A stretch of DNA of 64,000 bases from NCBI GenBank assembly GCA_949358305.1, contig CASHSZ010000022.1, forward strand, positions 1 to 64,000, written 5' to 3'. Shown here piece after piece: positions 43,891 through 56,378 of this stretch (the stretch's first letter is position 1; each line of letters starts with the position of its first letter). A program made the translations under genes and the position numbers. The notes under the pieces were generated by a model. The model had not been told where the DNA came from. It ran no database searches and saw only the letters and a list, made by a program, of their open reading frames with translations. Source of the DNA: Strigamia acuminata. Lineage: Eukaryota; Arthropoda; Chilopoda; Geophilomorpha; Linotaeniidae.

Positions 43891-46800
43891 CCGCTCTAGC
43901 GGATTTGAAGTGGGCGCCATGTTGGATTTCCCCGCTAATTTCTTTATTTATCCATTTCATTTGTCTTTTTGAAAATGAATAAACGCCCCGGCGTTTATGC
44001 GAGGCAAGCCATAGTTTTTGTAGGTTCTTTCCTGATTAGGGTTACTTGTGACGTGCACGCGCGAGCTCGCCTGAGGACGCCAAAAAAAGCTCAAAAACGC
44101 CCCAAAACGCCTGAAAATCGCGCAACTCGAAGCAAAAAATTACAGTTTGAATTCAAATCAAAACTAACCACAAATACATGCTACAATTAGGTAAATTTTC
44201 AAATTTTTTATCAATAAATGATGACTTTCAAGAAGTATGACAACATTTGACAAAATTTAGACCAGTTGCATTTAAAAACTAAAATATTTTGTGTTTTACT
44301 TCAATTTTAAACCAAAAATGACGTCATTTTTTGTTTAAACCGGCGTTTATTTGAGGCAAACACGCCGCTGAGAACGCCAAAAAATGCTCAAAAACACTCC
44401 AAAAGACCTGAAAATCGCGCAACTTGAGGCAAAAAATTAATTTTTCATCTTTGTTTCAACTTTTGTGACGTTTAAAATTGTGTTTTCAAGTTTTATGCCT
44501 CAAGTTGCATTGTCATCTGGCGTTTTGGGGCGTTTTGGGGCGTTCGCAGGCGTTTGCACGCGTTTTTTGGCGTTGTCACTCACTCAAGTGGCCATTTTTA
44601 GCCAATTTTCGAAGTAAAAATGGCCTTTTTTTATTAAAATGGCCATTTTCAGCCATTTGTCATAGTAAAAATGGCCATTTTCAGCCATTTTTTATAGTAA
44701 AAATGGCCATTTTTCATCCAAAATGGCCGTTTTTCATCCAAAATGACCATTTTTATCATTGACACGCTATAAAAATGTAACGTTTCAATGGCGTTTTGAC
44801 GGAACCGGTAAGTTTTGAAATTTCCCGTGTCCCGTTATTGTGACTCCTCGTCCGGTTTCTCAGAACCGAAACCCTAATACAGGTGAATTAGTGACGCCTA
44901 ATTTGTTTTAACAAATAAAGCAAACAACATCTCGCCTCACTTCCAGTCTTGAAAATTAGTAAACGCCCCGGCGTTTATTCGAGGCAAGCCGTTGTTTTTA
45001 CAGTAATTTCCTGGTTAGGGTTATTTTTTTTTTAACTCTTGAAGAAATAAGTTTGTTTTTTTCTCGCCTGCACGCGCGAGCTCGCATGAGAATGCTAAAA
45101 AATAAGCAAAAACGTTCTAAAACGCCCCAAAACGCTTCAAAATGCTCCAAAAAGCCTGAAAATCGTGCCACTCAAAGCAAAAAATTATGTTCGCATGTTT
45201 TTTGCCTCAAGTTGCACGGTTATCTGGCGTTTTGGTGCGTTCTTGGGGCGTTTTGGTGCGTTCTTGGGGCGTTTTCGGGCGTTTTTTTGGCGTTGTCACT
45301 CACTCCCACACTTTGCTGTCTTGTTTATTACAATTTGGTTTAGCTGTTGTATTTATTTTTATTTGTTTTATGGTTATTTAATGTGTTTTTGTAGCATTCA
45401 AAATGTTTTGTTGCCTAATTTCTCGTTTTGGCGCCAACTGTTTGTTTGACAACGCCGTGTCAGAATTTAGGGATGATTCTGCTTTGGTTTCTAATTAAAA
45501 AAAAAATGTTGTTTTAATTTCAATTGTAACTGCTTATTATAACGTTATTATTAGTATTTTGTAAAGGTTCATTCTTTTTCCATGTTAATAAAAAATGAAG
45601 TAACTTTCGGTGAAAAAAAAAACAGTTAAATGCGGATCAAAATTAAACACACACGAGAAGTTTAATAAACGTCCCGGCGTTTATTCGAGGCAATACGGTA
45701 CATTTGTGAAACCCAACTTGGAACCCGAAAATAACGTGGGGCCGTCTGAACACCTGGATTTGAATTTTCGTCTACGCGCGCGCCGACGCATGGGGAATGC
45801 GGGGTGGGGTTCCTTCCCAGTGTTCCGAACGAGTCAATTTCACCCCGAAAATATCCCGAAATTGCTGATACATGCATTTCGAGCCAGAAATATTGATCTT
45901 CATGTAAATTTTGATTGTTTAGCTTTTTTTTGAAATTTTACAAATTTTTCTCATCTCCTGCCTTCCTCGCTCATTTAACACCAAAATGGCCTGCATTGAG
46001 GATTTTTCCCATAATCCTTTTCACACGTATGGAGCGCAAACAGTCGCAATAAATGAAATCAGCGGAATTCGGCCTTGAGTTTGCGACGCCATCTTGAATA
46101 CGAGTAACAGCACAGTATGGTGTCAATTATTCGAACTGATCGTAAGGCATGGGACAAAAATTGATTAAAAACGAACAAACATGATTAAAAATCAACAAAA
46201 ATCGACTGAAATCGGACAATAATCAATTCAGAATGACAAATAACGATTAAAATTGGCAAAAATTGTCACAAATAGAGAAAAACCGATTAAAAATCAGCAA
46301 GAAACCAATAGAAATTGATAAAATCAAATAAAAATTAACAAATATCCATTTTGTTTGCTTTTAAACAAATTAAGAACTTTGAAAACACACGACAATTTTA
46401 AACAGTAAACACCGGGGTCAAATAAGCGCCGCTACTCGTTTAAACACCGGGGAGGTGTTAGTGAAGTGCCTCGAGTGGAGAAATTAATAAACGCTCGAGG
46501 CACCACGGTAGGCTTATTAAACACAAAATATGAAACGCTCGATCTTCAACAGGCGCACACGCCCGAGAACACCTCGGCATGCCTCAGCACTCTCCAAGAA
46601 ACGAGAAAAACCAAGGCAAAAAAAAAAAAAATACACCAAAATTAGGACTAAAATCAAACACACATGGGGCCCGGAAGATTGATAACATCCCGGCATATAT
46701 TCAAGGCAGTACGCCATGTTTTTTCCACCATTTTGTAAGTTTATTTCAATATTCATAAAGTTTATTGCTTTTTGTATCATTAGTAGTATTCCCTTGTGTG

Positions 46801-46985
46801 ATGTGGTTTTATAAATATCACACACAACTGCTTCTGCTGTTTTCTTCACGTTTATGCTTCGTGTATGCACGTGAAGCCCTCGCACATCTTTTGAGCACCT
46901 GTACACATTTGGACACGCTCAAGGTGCTACATCGCGCGCTCAAACGCACTAGATCGCGCGCGCAAACGCGCTACATCACGCATAT

Positions 46986-47377
46986 TAGGGATAAGAACAG
47001 ACCGGGATAGGGACTGGACTGGTAATGTTTGCCCTATGCGGATACGGGACGGGACGGGATTACAGTTGCTAAATTCGTACTGCGAGGCGGAGACAATTTT
47101 CTAATTCCAGTTGTTATTTATCACTATTAAGCCTAATATTGAGCCTGATAATGCTAAAATAAAGTAAATAAACAACAACAACAAACTCATTATTAAAAGT
47201 AAATTACACTGTATGACCAAAATATTGTTGTTTCTTTACTTTATTTTAGCATTATTAGGCCTAATATTAGGCTTAATACTGATTTATTTCAATTATGCAA
47301 TCATACGCGCGTATTACGCTAACGTAATGGACCCGGGACGGGTCGGGACCCGAAAATTGGTCCCGTTCTCATCCCTA
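46986..47377. mobile_element. hAT-type MITE in S copy B
   Basis: 392 bp, the inverted equivalent of 18,305-18,696, with TAGGGATAAGAACAG and the complementary TAGGGATGAGAACGG ends; the 8-bp duplication (ATATGCGT, read here as its complement) is preserved on both sides. Confidence 0.88.
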
Positions 47378-49391
47378 ACGCATATATATATCGCAGACAT
47401 ATCGCGCCCACGACAAAGCACAAACCCATGGCAGTCACCAAAGAATATTTACGCCGCTTCCACGCACGTTTTATTTTCTCACAGGCCTCTACACATTTAA
47501 CTTGCGCGCGCACATTGCTACGTGCTCGTGTGGTCACAATAAATACCTAATTTTCATTAAAATAACGAATGAACGAAATCACTTCAACCACACTTGCTAC
47601 GGTCGACGCATCGACGGCGATTCGCATGCGTTACCCCAAATACCGATAAAAAATCGCAGAAAACACTAATCCCGACCCAAAAACCGCCAAAATTACCCTC
47701 AACACACGCCAACAACCTTCCACCACTTAAATTACACCGGAAAAAAACAATTTCAAACCGAAAAATCAACAAAAAAGGCCAAAAAAATATTGCAAACAAA
47801 GAGAAAAGATCAATTATCGAGGCAAATCCCCACCACAAAACAACGCATCGCCGGTATACACTTAAGCGTACAGTGCACAACACTACTGTTTATTTTCAAT
47901 GATCCAATAAATAAAATTTGAAACAAAGTTGAGTGGAATTGTACGTTTCTTGTATATTAAAGTTTTTATTTTGTTTGTTTACACTTAATTTTTTTTTTCC
48001 ATCATAGAATGGCGACTCGATACTTTTGTAGCTCGAATTCACTTCGTAAACGTGGTCGGTGTTCATCACGCGTCAATGCGCTCGTGCAATAGTATAGGCG
48101 CGCATACGATTTGATGCGCGCAAAACTTGCAAAACTTGCACGGAATTTGGGCAATTTTTGACAAATTTCAGCAGATTTTTGCCTGTATTTGACAAATTTC
48201 AGAAGATTTTTGCCTATATTTGACAAATTTCAGAAGATTTCCTCAATCCTCAAACATTTGCTGAAATTTCTCATAAAATTTCTAAAATTAATTGAAATTT
48301 GTCTGAAATTTGTCTGGAATTTGTCAAATATTGTCAAAAATCCGTGGAAATTTGTCAAATACTGGCAAAAATCCATGTAAATTTGTCAAAAATTGCCATA
48401 ATTCGGTGCAAATTGTGTTAGATATTGGAAAAATTTATTTTAACGCTTCCAACGCGCCAGTAAATCGCGCGTGCACACGCATGGATTTTTCGTCATAGTT
48501 GGATGCGCGCAAACCTCACGTAACTTGCGCCAAAATTTGGCAATTTTTGACAAATTTCAGCAGATTTTTGCCAGTATTTGACAAATTTCCACTGATTTTT
48601 GACAATATTTGACCCAACAACTGCGCCACGTTCCAGGCGCCGGTTTAGGCATTTTAGACCCGTTTTAGACCGTTTTAGATGGCGAAAACGTTCTCTCCAT
48701 CATTTTCTACCCCTGGGTGAGGTTTTCAGCGTTCATGATTGATGAAAAAGCTGTTTTCTAACTAGCTGTCCCATTGCTAGTTTTGGCGTCAGGTTTTAGC
48801 AACCTTCCGATCCGACTCTGTCGTCTGCACGACCTCCAAGACTGTTTTAGGGTTAATTTGAGTCAAATAATTCATTCTGGGGGTTGTTTTGGGTTTTTTA
48901 CAAGTGTGTTTTTGTAGTTTTTATTGGTTTCAAACATTGTCAATTCTTTATACAAGTGTAACTTTCATTTCTCTGTATTTTGAGAACTTTGCATTGCAGC
49001 AAAGTTCATTTCTTGCCCCTTAATTATTGTGTAATTGTTGGTTTTCAAGCCCGTTTTTTAACAATAACTTTATTTGAAGTGCCTATTGTTTCAGGCACGT
49101 GCTTCCACGTGCCTTTTATTGTTGAGCAATTTCTTGGGCAGTTGCGCTCCTGTTGCTAGCATTGCCGCGCGTTCTCCGCGCGTGTACTCGCGCGTTTCGC
49201 ATCACACACATTCGGGTTCGATGGCCTATCGCGGCGGCACATTGTGTGGCATAGCGCGGCACGTTGCAATTACGTGACGTGGCACGTTGCTGTTACGTGA
49301 CGCGATAGCCAGTATTTAAGCAGGGGATTCCATCATCGTTTACACAAATGCGCATTGCAACGTGGAGGCGCATTCGAGTCCTTTTCCCAAG

Positions 49392-50206
49392 CGAAATCGT
49401 ATTCGATTCGCTTTCGAATCGAATACGAGTTTTGTCCTTTTTCAACGCGAAATCGTATTCGATTCGCTTTCGAATCGTATACGAGATGGTCGATGATTTT
49501 TGTTTCCCGGACTTTGATTCGTATTCGAGTTGTTACGAGTTCGTATTTTGATCGTATTCGTATTCGAATCGAATTCGAATCGTATTCGAATCGAATACGA
49601 ATCGAATTCGAGTCGTATTCGAGATGGTCGATGATTTCCACTCGCTCGTATACGCGTTGTATACGAGCTCGTATTTTGATCGTAATCGTAAACGAATCGT
49701 TTACAAGTCGTATACAAGTTGTATACGACGTGTATACACCTCGTATACGAACGAAGTTTGGAAAATCCACCGGATACTTACTACGACATGAAAACACATA
49801 GTAGTCACATACGTCTTATTTGGAAATTGTGTTTTCACAAACTTCGTTCGTATACGAGGTGTATACACGTCGTATACAACTTGTATACGACTTGTAAACG
49901 ATTTGTTTACGATTACGATCAAAATACGAGCTCGTATACAACGCGTATACGAGCGAGTGGAAATCATCGACCATCTCGAATACGACTCGAATTCGATTCG
50001 TATTCGATTCGAATACGATTCGAATTCGATTCGAATACGAATACGATCAAAATACGAACTCGTAACAACTCGAATACGAATCAAAGTCCGGGAAACAAAA
50101 ATCATCGACCATCTCGTATACGATTCGAAAGCGAATCGAATACGATTTCGCGTTGAAAAAGGACAAAACTCGTATTCGATTCGAAAGCGAATCGAATACG
50201 ATTTCG
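49392..50206. repeat. P hairpin at the axis of the giant palindrome
   Basis: Degenerate 56-bp units (AAAGGACAAAA type) and P stems run inward from both sides to the 77-nt loop 49,761-49,837, the only non-palindromic piece. The stems match except at 49,903, where the right arm reads GATTTGTTTACG for GATTCGTTTACG. The loop is the same as in the other 11 P blocks. Confidence 0.92.
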
Positions 50207-52219
50207 CTTGGGAAAAGGACTCGAATGCGCCTCCACGTTGCAATGCGCATTTGTGTAAACGATGATGGAATCCCCTGCTTAAATACTGGCTATCGCGTCA
50301 CGTAACAGCAACGTGCCACGTCACGTAATTGCAACGTGCCGCGCTATGCCACACAATGTGCCGCCGCGATAGGCCATCGAACCCGAATGTGTGTGATGCG
50401 AAACGCGCGAGTACACGCGCGGAGAACGCGCGGCAATGCTAGCAACAGGAGCGCAACTGCCCAAGAAATTGCTCAACAATAAAAGGCACGTGGAAGCACG
50501 TGCCTGAAACAATAGGCACTTCAAATAAAGTTATTGTTAAAAAACGGGCTTGAAAACCAACAATTACACAATAATTAAGGGGCAAGAAATGAACTTTGCT
50601 GCAATGCAAAGTTCTCAAAATACAGAGAAATGAAAGTTACACTTGTATAAAGAATTGACAATGTTTGAAACCAATAAAAACTACAAAAACACACTTGTAA
50701 AAAACCCAAAACAACCCCCAGAATGAATTATTTGACTCAAATTAACCCTAAAACAGTCTTGGAGGTCGTGCAGACGACAGAGTCGGATCGGAAGGTTGCT
50801 AAAACCTGACGCCAAAACTAGCAATGGGACAGCTAGTTAGAAAACAGCTTTTTCATCAATCATGAACGCTGAAAACCTCACCCAGGGGTAGAAAATGATG
50901 GAGAGAACGTTTTCGCCATCTAAAACGGTCTAAAACGGGTCTAAAATGCCTAAACCGGCGCCTGGAACGTGGCGCAGTTGTTGGGTCAAATATTGTCAAA
51001 AATCAGTGGAAATTTGTCAAATACTGGCAAAAATCTGCTGAAATTTGTCAAAAATTGCCAAATTTTGGCGCAAGTTACGTGAGGTTTGCGCGCATCCAAC
51101 TATGACGAAAAATCCATGCGTGTGCACGCGCGATTTACTGGCGCGTTGGAAGCGTTAAAATAAATTTTTCCAATATCTAACACAATTTGCACCGAATTAT
51201 GGCAATTTTTGACAAATTTACATGGATTTTTGCCAGTATTTGACAAATTTCCACGGATTTTTGACAATATTTGACAAATTCCAGACAAATTTCAGACAAA
51301 TTTCAATTAATTTTAGAAATTTTATGAGAAATTTCAGCAAATGTTTGAGGATTGAGGAAATCTTCTGAAATTTGTCAAATATAGGCAAAAATCTTCTGAA
51401 ATTTGTCAAATACAGGCAAAAATCTGCTGAAATTTGTCAAAAATTGCCCAAATTCCGTGCAAGTTTTGCAAGTTTTGCGCGCATCAAATCGTATGCGCGC
51501 CTATACTATTGCACGAGCGCATTGACGCGTGATGAACACCGACCACGTTTACGAAGTGAATTCGAGCTACAAAAGTATCGAGTCGCCATTCTATGATGGA
51601 AAAAAAAAATTAAGTGTAAACAAACAAAATAAAAACTTTAATATACAAGAAACGTACAATTCCACTCAACTTTGTTTCAAATTTTATTTATTGGATCATT
51701 GAAAATAAACAGTAGTGTTGTGCACTGTACGCTTAAGTGTATACCGGCGATGCGTTGTTTTGTGGTGGGGATTTGCCTCGATAATTGATCTTTTCTCTTT
51801 GTTTGCAATATTTTTTTGGCCTTTTTTGTTGATTTTTCGGTTTGAAATTGTTTTTTTCCGGTGTAATTTAAGTGGTGGAAGGTTGTTGGCGTGTGTTGAG
51901 GGTAATTTTGGCGGTTTTTGGGTCGGGATTAGTGTTTTCTGCGATTTTTTATCGGTATTTGGGGTAACGCATGCGAATCGCCGTCGATGCGTCGACCGTA
52001 GCAAGTGTGGTTGAAGTGATTTCGTTCATTCGTTATTTTAATGAAAATTAGGTATTTATTGTGACCACACGAGCACGTAGCAAGTGCGCGCGCAAGTTAA
52101 ATGTGTAGAGGCCTGTGAGAAAATAAAACGTGCGTGGAAGCGGCGTAAATATTCTTTGGTGACTGCCATGGGTTTGTGCTTTGTCGTGGGCGCGATATGT
52201 CTGCGATATATATATGCGT

Positions 52220-52611
52220 TAGGGATGAGAACGGGACCAATTTTCGGGTCCCGACCCGTCCCGGGTCCATTACGTTAGCGTAATACGCGCGTATGATTGC
52301 ATAATTGAAATAAATCAGTATTAAGCCTAATATTAGGCCTAATAATGCTAAAATAAAGTAAAGAAACAACAATATTTTGGTCATACAGTGTAATTTACTT
52401 TTAATAATGAGTTTGTTGTTGTTGTTTATTTACTTTATTTTAGCATTATCAGGCTCAATATTAGGCTTAATAGTGATAAATAACAACTGGAATTAGAAAA
52501 TTGTCTCCGCCTCGCAGTACGAATTTAGCAACTGTAATCCCGTCCCGTCCCGTATCCGCATAGGGCAAACATTACCAGTCCAGTCCCTATCCCGGTCTGT
52601 TCTTATCCCTA
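52220..52611. mobile_element. hAT-type MITE in S copy C
   Basis: 392 bp with flanking ATATGCGT at 52,212-52,219 and 52,612-52,619; the same insertion as in A and B. Confidence 0.9.
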
Positions 52612-55600
52612 ATATGCGTGATGTAGCGCGTTTGCGCGCGCGATCTAGTGCGTTTGAGCGCGCGATGTAGCACCTTGAGCGTGTCCAAATGTGTACAGGT
52701 GCTCAAAAGATGTGCGAGGGCTTCACGTGCATACACGAAGCATAAACGTGAAGAAAACAGCAGAAGCAGTTGTGTGTGATATTTATAAAACCACATCACA
52801 CAAGGGAATACTACTAATGATACAAAAAGCAATAAACTTTATGAATATTGAAATAAACTTACAAAATGGTGGAAAAAACATGGCGTACTGCCTTGAATAT
52901 ATGCCGGGATGTTATCAATCTTCCGGGCCCCATGTGTGTTTGATTTTAGTCCTAATTTTGGTGTATTTTTTTTTTTTTTGCCTTGGTTTTTCTCGTTTCT
53001 TGGAGAGTGCTGAGGCATGCCGAGGTGTTCTCGGGCGTGTGCGCCTGTTGAAGATCGAGCGTTTCATATTTTGTGTTTAATAAGCCTACCGTGGTGCCTC
53101 GAGCGTTTATTAATTTCTCCACTCGAGGCACTTCACTAACACCTCCCCGGTGTTTAAACGAGTAGCGGCGCTTATTTGACCCCGGTGTTTACTGTTTAAA
53201 ATTGTCGTGTGTTTTCAAAGTTCTTAATTTGTTTAAAAGCAAACAAAATGGATATTTGTTAATTTTTATTTGATTTTATCAATTTCTATTGGTTTCTTGC
53301 TGATTTTTAATCGGTTTTTCTCTATTTGTGACAATTTTTGCCAATTTTAATCGTTATTTGTCATTCTGAATTGATTATTGTCCGATTTCAGTCGATTTTT
53401 GTTGATTTTTAATCATGTTTGTTCGTTTTTAATCAATTTTTGTCCCATGCCTTACGATCAGTTCGAATAATTGACACCATACTGTGCTGTTACTCGTATT
53501 CAAGATGGCGTCGCAAACTCAAGGCCGAATTCCGCTGATTTCATTTATTGCGACTGTTTGCGCTCCATACGTGTGAAAAGGATTATGGGAAAAATCCTCA
53601 ATGCAGGCCATTTTGGTGTTAAATGAGCGAGGAAGGCAGGAGATGAGAAAAATTTGTAAAATTTCAAAAAAAAGCTAAACAATCAAAATTTACATGAAGA
53701 TCAATATTTCTGGCTCGAAATGCATGTATCAGCAATTTCGGGATATTTTCGGGGTGAAATTGACTCGTTCGGAACACTGGGAAGGAACCCCACCCCGCAT
53801 TCCCCATGCGTCGGCGCGCGCGTAGACGAAAATTCAAATCCAGGTGTTCAGACGGCCCCACGTTATTTTCGGGTTCCAAGTTGGGTTTCACAAATGTACC
53901 GTATTGCCTCGAATAAACGCCGGGACGTTTATTAAACTTCTCGTGTGTGTTTAATTTTGATCCGCATTTAACTGTTTTTTTTTTCACCGAAAGTTACTTC
54001 ATTTTTTATTAACATGGAAAAAGAATGAACCTTTACAAAATACTAATAATAACGTTATAATAAGCAGTTACAATTGAAATTAAAACAACATTTTTTTTTT
54101 AATTAGAAACCAAAGCAGAATCATCCCTAAATTCTGACACGGCGTTGTCAAACAAACAGTTGGCGCCAAAACGAGAAATTAGGCAACAAAACATTTTGAA
54201 TGCTACAAAAACACATTAAATAACCATAAAACAAATAAAAATAAATACAACAGCTAAACCAAATTGTAATAAACAAGACAGCAAAGTGTGGGAGTGAGTG
54301 ACAACGCCAAAAAAACGCCCGAAAACGCCCCAAGAACGCACCAAAACGCCCCAAGAACGCACCAAAACGCCAGATAACCGTGCAACTTGAGGCAAAAAAC
54401 ATGCGAACATAATTTTTTGCTTTGAGTGGCACGATTTTCAGGCTTTTTGGAGCATTTTGAAGCGTTTTGGGGCGTTTTAGAACGTTTTTGCTTATTTTTT
54501 AGCATTCTCATGCGAGCTCGCGCGTGCAGGCGAGAAAAAAACAAACTTATTTCTTCAAGAGTTAAAAAAAAAATAACCCTAACCAGGAAATTACTGTAAA
54601 AACAACGGCTTGCCTCGAATAAACGCCGGGGCGTTTACTAATTTTCAAGACTGGAAGTGAGGCGAGATGTTGTTTGCTTTATTTGTTAAAACAAATTAGG
54701 CGTCACTAATTCACCTGTATTAGGGTTTCGGTTCTGAGAAACCGGACGAGGAGTCACAATAACGGGACACGGGAAATTTCAAAACTTACCGGTTCCGTCA
54801 AAACGCCATTGAAACGTTACATTTTTATAGCGTGTCAATGATAAAAATGGTCATTTTGGATGAAAAACGGCCATTTTGGATGAAAAATGGCCATTTTTAC
54901 TATAAAAAATGGCTGAAAATGGCCATTTTTACTATGACAAATGGCTGAAAATGGCCATTTTAATAAAAAAAGGCCATTTTTACTTCGAAAATTGGCTAAA
55001 AATGGCCACTTGAGTGAGTGACAACGCCAAAAAACGCGTGCAAACGCCTGCGAACGCCCCAAAACGCCCCAAAACGCCAGATGACAATGCAACTTGAGGC
55101 ATAAAACTTGAAAACACAATTTTAAACGTCACAAAAGTTGAAACAAAGATGAAAAATTAATTTTTTGCCTCAAGTTGCGCGATTTTCAGGTCTTTTGGAG
55201 TGTTTTTGAGCATTTTTTGGCGTTCTCAGCGGCGTGTTTGCCTCAAATAAACGCCGGTTTAAACAAAAAATGACGTCATTTTTGGTTTAAAATTGAAGTA
55301 AAACACAAAATATTTTAGTTTTTAAATGCAACTGGTCTAAATTTTGTCAAATGTTGTCATACTTCTTGAAAGTCATCATTTATTGATAAAAAATTTGAAA
55401 ATTTACCTAATTGTAGCATGTATTTGTGGTTAGTTTTGATTTGAATTCAAACTGTAATTTTTTGCTTCGAGTTGCGCGATTTTCAGGCGTTTTGGGGCGT
55501 TTTTGAGCTTTTTTTGGCGTCCTCAGGCGAGCTCGCGCGTGCACGTCACAAGTAACCCTAATCAGGAAAGAACCTACAAAAACTATGGCTTGCCTCGCAT

Positions 55601-55705
55601 AAACGCCGGGGCGTTTATTCATTTTCAAAAAGACAAATGAAATGGATAAATAAAGAAATTAGCGGGGAAATCCAACATGGCGCCCACTTCAAATCCGCTA
55701 GAGCG

Positions 55706-56378
55706 GCAAAACACGACATTTGAATTTCAACACAAGAATAAAATCAAGAATACACACTGTATTGAATAAAATAACATTAGGAAATGTAATTTCCTACAAC
55801 AAAAGCACTATTTATTAAAAGAACACTTGAAAATAATCGTTTGCCGAACGGAATGAACTCGGTCAGCAGCGCACAAGTGCGTACCGACAACAAACGCTCG
55901 AAACGACAAAACGACCGTTCCGGGACAAAAATAAAGCAAACCAATCGACAGATCACCCCCAAATTAGTCTAAATCAATTCTAAAACCTATCCATAACACA
56001 AGAATAAGGTCCAAACAAAAGGTTAGAAGTTTGAACACAACCGAACTAGATTAAGAAATATGACGTCACGCGTCTTACGCAAGTGATCTGTAAATCGACG
56101 GATGCACTAAAAATCATCCAAAATCACACAAAATGAGCAAGAATTAAAGAAATAAGACACAGAGAAGTAATAAAACTTTAAATAGCAATGAATAAAGATA
56201 ATATCAATATCATAGACACTAAAATTCATGAAAACACTGTAACTTTTAATAAATCACAAAAAATGAAAGTTTAATATGTAAAAATATCTAAAAAGCTGAA
56301 ATTCAAGAAAAGCAAAAATTAAAGACACTTTGTTAACTTTAATTAAGACAATAAATGACATAAAATCCGGACACAACA
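55706..56378 (-). mobile_element. LTR-like block in S copy C
   Basis: Begins TGTTGTGTCCGG at 56,378 on the minus strand; 3' limit approximate. Equivalent to 21,790-22,462. Confidence 0.5.

Larger units (their letters stand above)
40492..49391 (-). repeat. Segment S, copy B (inverted)
   Basis: Inverted copy of S. It starts at the CCTTATGGCGCGC terminus, with TTAA at 40,488-40,491, and ends at ~49,391. Together with 49,392-49,760 it forms the inner left arm of the giant palindrome (position sums with copy C equal 99,597-99,598). It carries the same MITE (46,986-47,377) and LTR-like block (43,219-~43,890). It differs from C by one inserted A near 47,513 (CACATTGC for CACTTGC). Confidence 0.92.
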
